5,909 nucleotides of DNA from NCBI GenBank assembly GCA_016302005.1, contig JAEDOK010000100.1, forward strand, positions 1 through 5,909, read 5' to 3'. Source of the stretch: Oscillospiraceae bacterium (GTDB lineage: Bacteria; Bacillota_A; Clostridia; Oscillospirales; Oscillospiraceae). Made by a program: the position numbers and the translations under genes. Below, in pieces: positions 5,283 through 5,909 of this stretch; the stretch's first letter is position 1; each line of letters starts with the position of its first letter. Under the pieces are notes generated by a model. The model had not been told where the DNA came from. It was given only the letters and a program-made list of their open reading frames with translations, and searched no databases.

Positions 5283-5909
5283 TTATGAAATATCCGCCAA
5301 GTCCAAATACTGACTTCCGTTCTCCGCGATATAGTCCTTTCTGCCCGCAAGATTATCGCCGAGGAGGAGATCAAAATAGAAGGCGGTTTTTTCCGCGTCC
5401 TCCGGCATGACCTTGATGAGGCGGCGTGTCTCGGGATTCATCGTCGTCATCCACATCATCTCCGGTTCGTTTTCGCCCAAGCCCTTAGATCGCGCGACCG
5501 TGAATTTTTGTTTCCCAAGCTTCGACAATATCTCTGCCTTTTCCGCCTCACTGTAAGCAAACCATGTCTTATCCTTCGTATTAATTTCGAACAGCGGAGA
5601 TTCTGCGATATAAACATAGCCCTCGCGGATAAGGGTGGGGGCAAGGCGGTAGATCATCGTCAGGATCAGCGTGCGGATCTGGTAGCCGTCGTAATCCGCG
5701 TCGGTGCAGATGATGATCTTGTTCCAGCGCAGATTCGCAAGGTCAAAGGCAGTCAGATCCTTGACGTGCTTGTCCTTGACCTCGACCCCGCAGCCCAGCA
5801 CCCGCAGGAGGTCGGTAATAATGTCGCTCTTAAAAATACGGCTGTAGTCCGCCTTGAGGCAGTTGAGGATCTTGCCGCGCACGGGCATGATGCCCTGAAA
5901 TTCCGCGTC
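5283..5909 (-). CDS. parE: Type IIA DNA topoisomerase subunit B (ParE/GyrB family), C-terminal 208 residues; 5' end beyond the window
   Basis: The open frame continues through 5909 without a start, so the first visible ATG at 5888 is internal: codons before it read DAEFQGI and join MPVRGKILN, matching the LPLRGKILN motif of GyrB/ParE. The visible part covers the second half of the Toprim domain. TDADYDG (visible residues about 69-75) supplies the Asp residues that bind Mg2+ for DNA cleavage. SKGLGENEP (about 141-149) and TTMNPETR (about 155-162) match the QRYKGLGEMNP...TTMDPETR C-terminal block. The protein ends soon after, with no room for the large insert of proteobacterial GyrB. The ATPase domain and EGDSAGG motif would lie outside. 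The usual DADVDGAHIRT reads DADYDGYQIRT and the Tyr before KGLGE is Ser, so the protein is diverged. The A-subunit gene follows in the same direction after 296 bases of repeat DNA. Family is certain; parE versus a second gyrB is inferred. Confidence 0.92.
   Translation of the reverse strand, partial: DAEFQGIMPVRGKILNCLKADYSRIFKSDIITDLLRVLGCGVEVKDKHVKDLTAFDLANLRWNKIIICTDADYDGYQIRTLILTMIYRLAPTLIREGYVYIAESPLFEINTKDKTWFAYSEAEKAEILSKLGKQKFTVARSKGLGENEPEMMWMTTMNPETRRLIKVMPEDAEKTAFYFDLLLGDNLAGRKDYIAENGSQYLDLADIS

Noticed and set aside
5062..5313. 83-residue open frame in the gap between the topoisomerase genes
   Set aside because: It is made mainly of repeat DNA, has no ribosome binding site that I can see, and runs antisense into the B-subunit gene end.

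Overview
The window looks like chromosomal DNA from a GC-rich member of the Clostridia (Bacillota), most likely near the Oscillospiraceae/Ruminococcaceae. This is an inference from four things seen together: a YitT-family membrane protein, a clostridial-style paralogue pair of type IIA topoisomerase subunits, a small lipoprotein with a transglutaminase-like fold, and intergenic repeats of the TGTCATTGCGAG...CGTGGCAATCTC type. I recall such repeats as common in these gut clostridia, but no search was possible. No phage, plasmid, CRISPR or transposase gene is visible.

Layout, left to right. Bases 1-48 are the 3' part of a plus-strand tRNA-Gly(GCC), followed at once by a symmetrical terminator (49-77). 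A second hairpin (91-130) terminates the genes arriving from the other side. All protein genes lie on the minus strand, so the order of transcription is right to left: (i) the 3' end of a GyrB/ParE-like subunit (5283-5909, running off the window); (ii) a 296-base gap filled mostly by nested inverted repeats; (iii) the GyrA/ParC-like partner (2743-4986); (iv) a YitT-family membrane protein (1863-2738), only 4 bases downstream and probably translationally coupled; (v) a 420-base gap holding a 354-base composite repeat bounded by perfect 17-base inverted ends; (vi) a secreted lipoprotein with a degenerate transglutaminase-like domain and a disordered acidic tail (135-1442), then the terminators.

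How the genes relate. The B and A subunits should form one heterotetrameric ATP-dependent topoisomerase: the B part visible here carries the Toprim metal site and the A part carries the DNA-cleaving tyrosine. Both depart from the usual gyrase consensus at conserved places, and the A subunit has only a degenerate GyrA box, so a topoisomerase IV (ParE/ParC) or a diverged paralogue fits better than the main gyrase. The membrane protein and lipoprotein have no evident functional link to the topoisomerase.

The most unusual material is the repeat DNA. The same hairpin-forming module occurs at both intergenic loci in different arrangements, once between two topoisomerase subunit genes that are expected to be made together. 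I see no clearly new multi-gene system.
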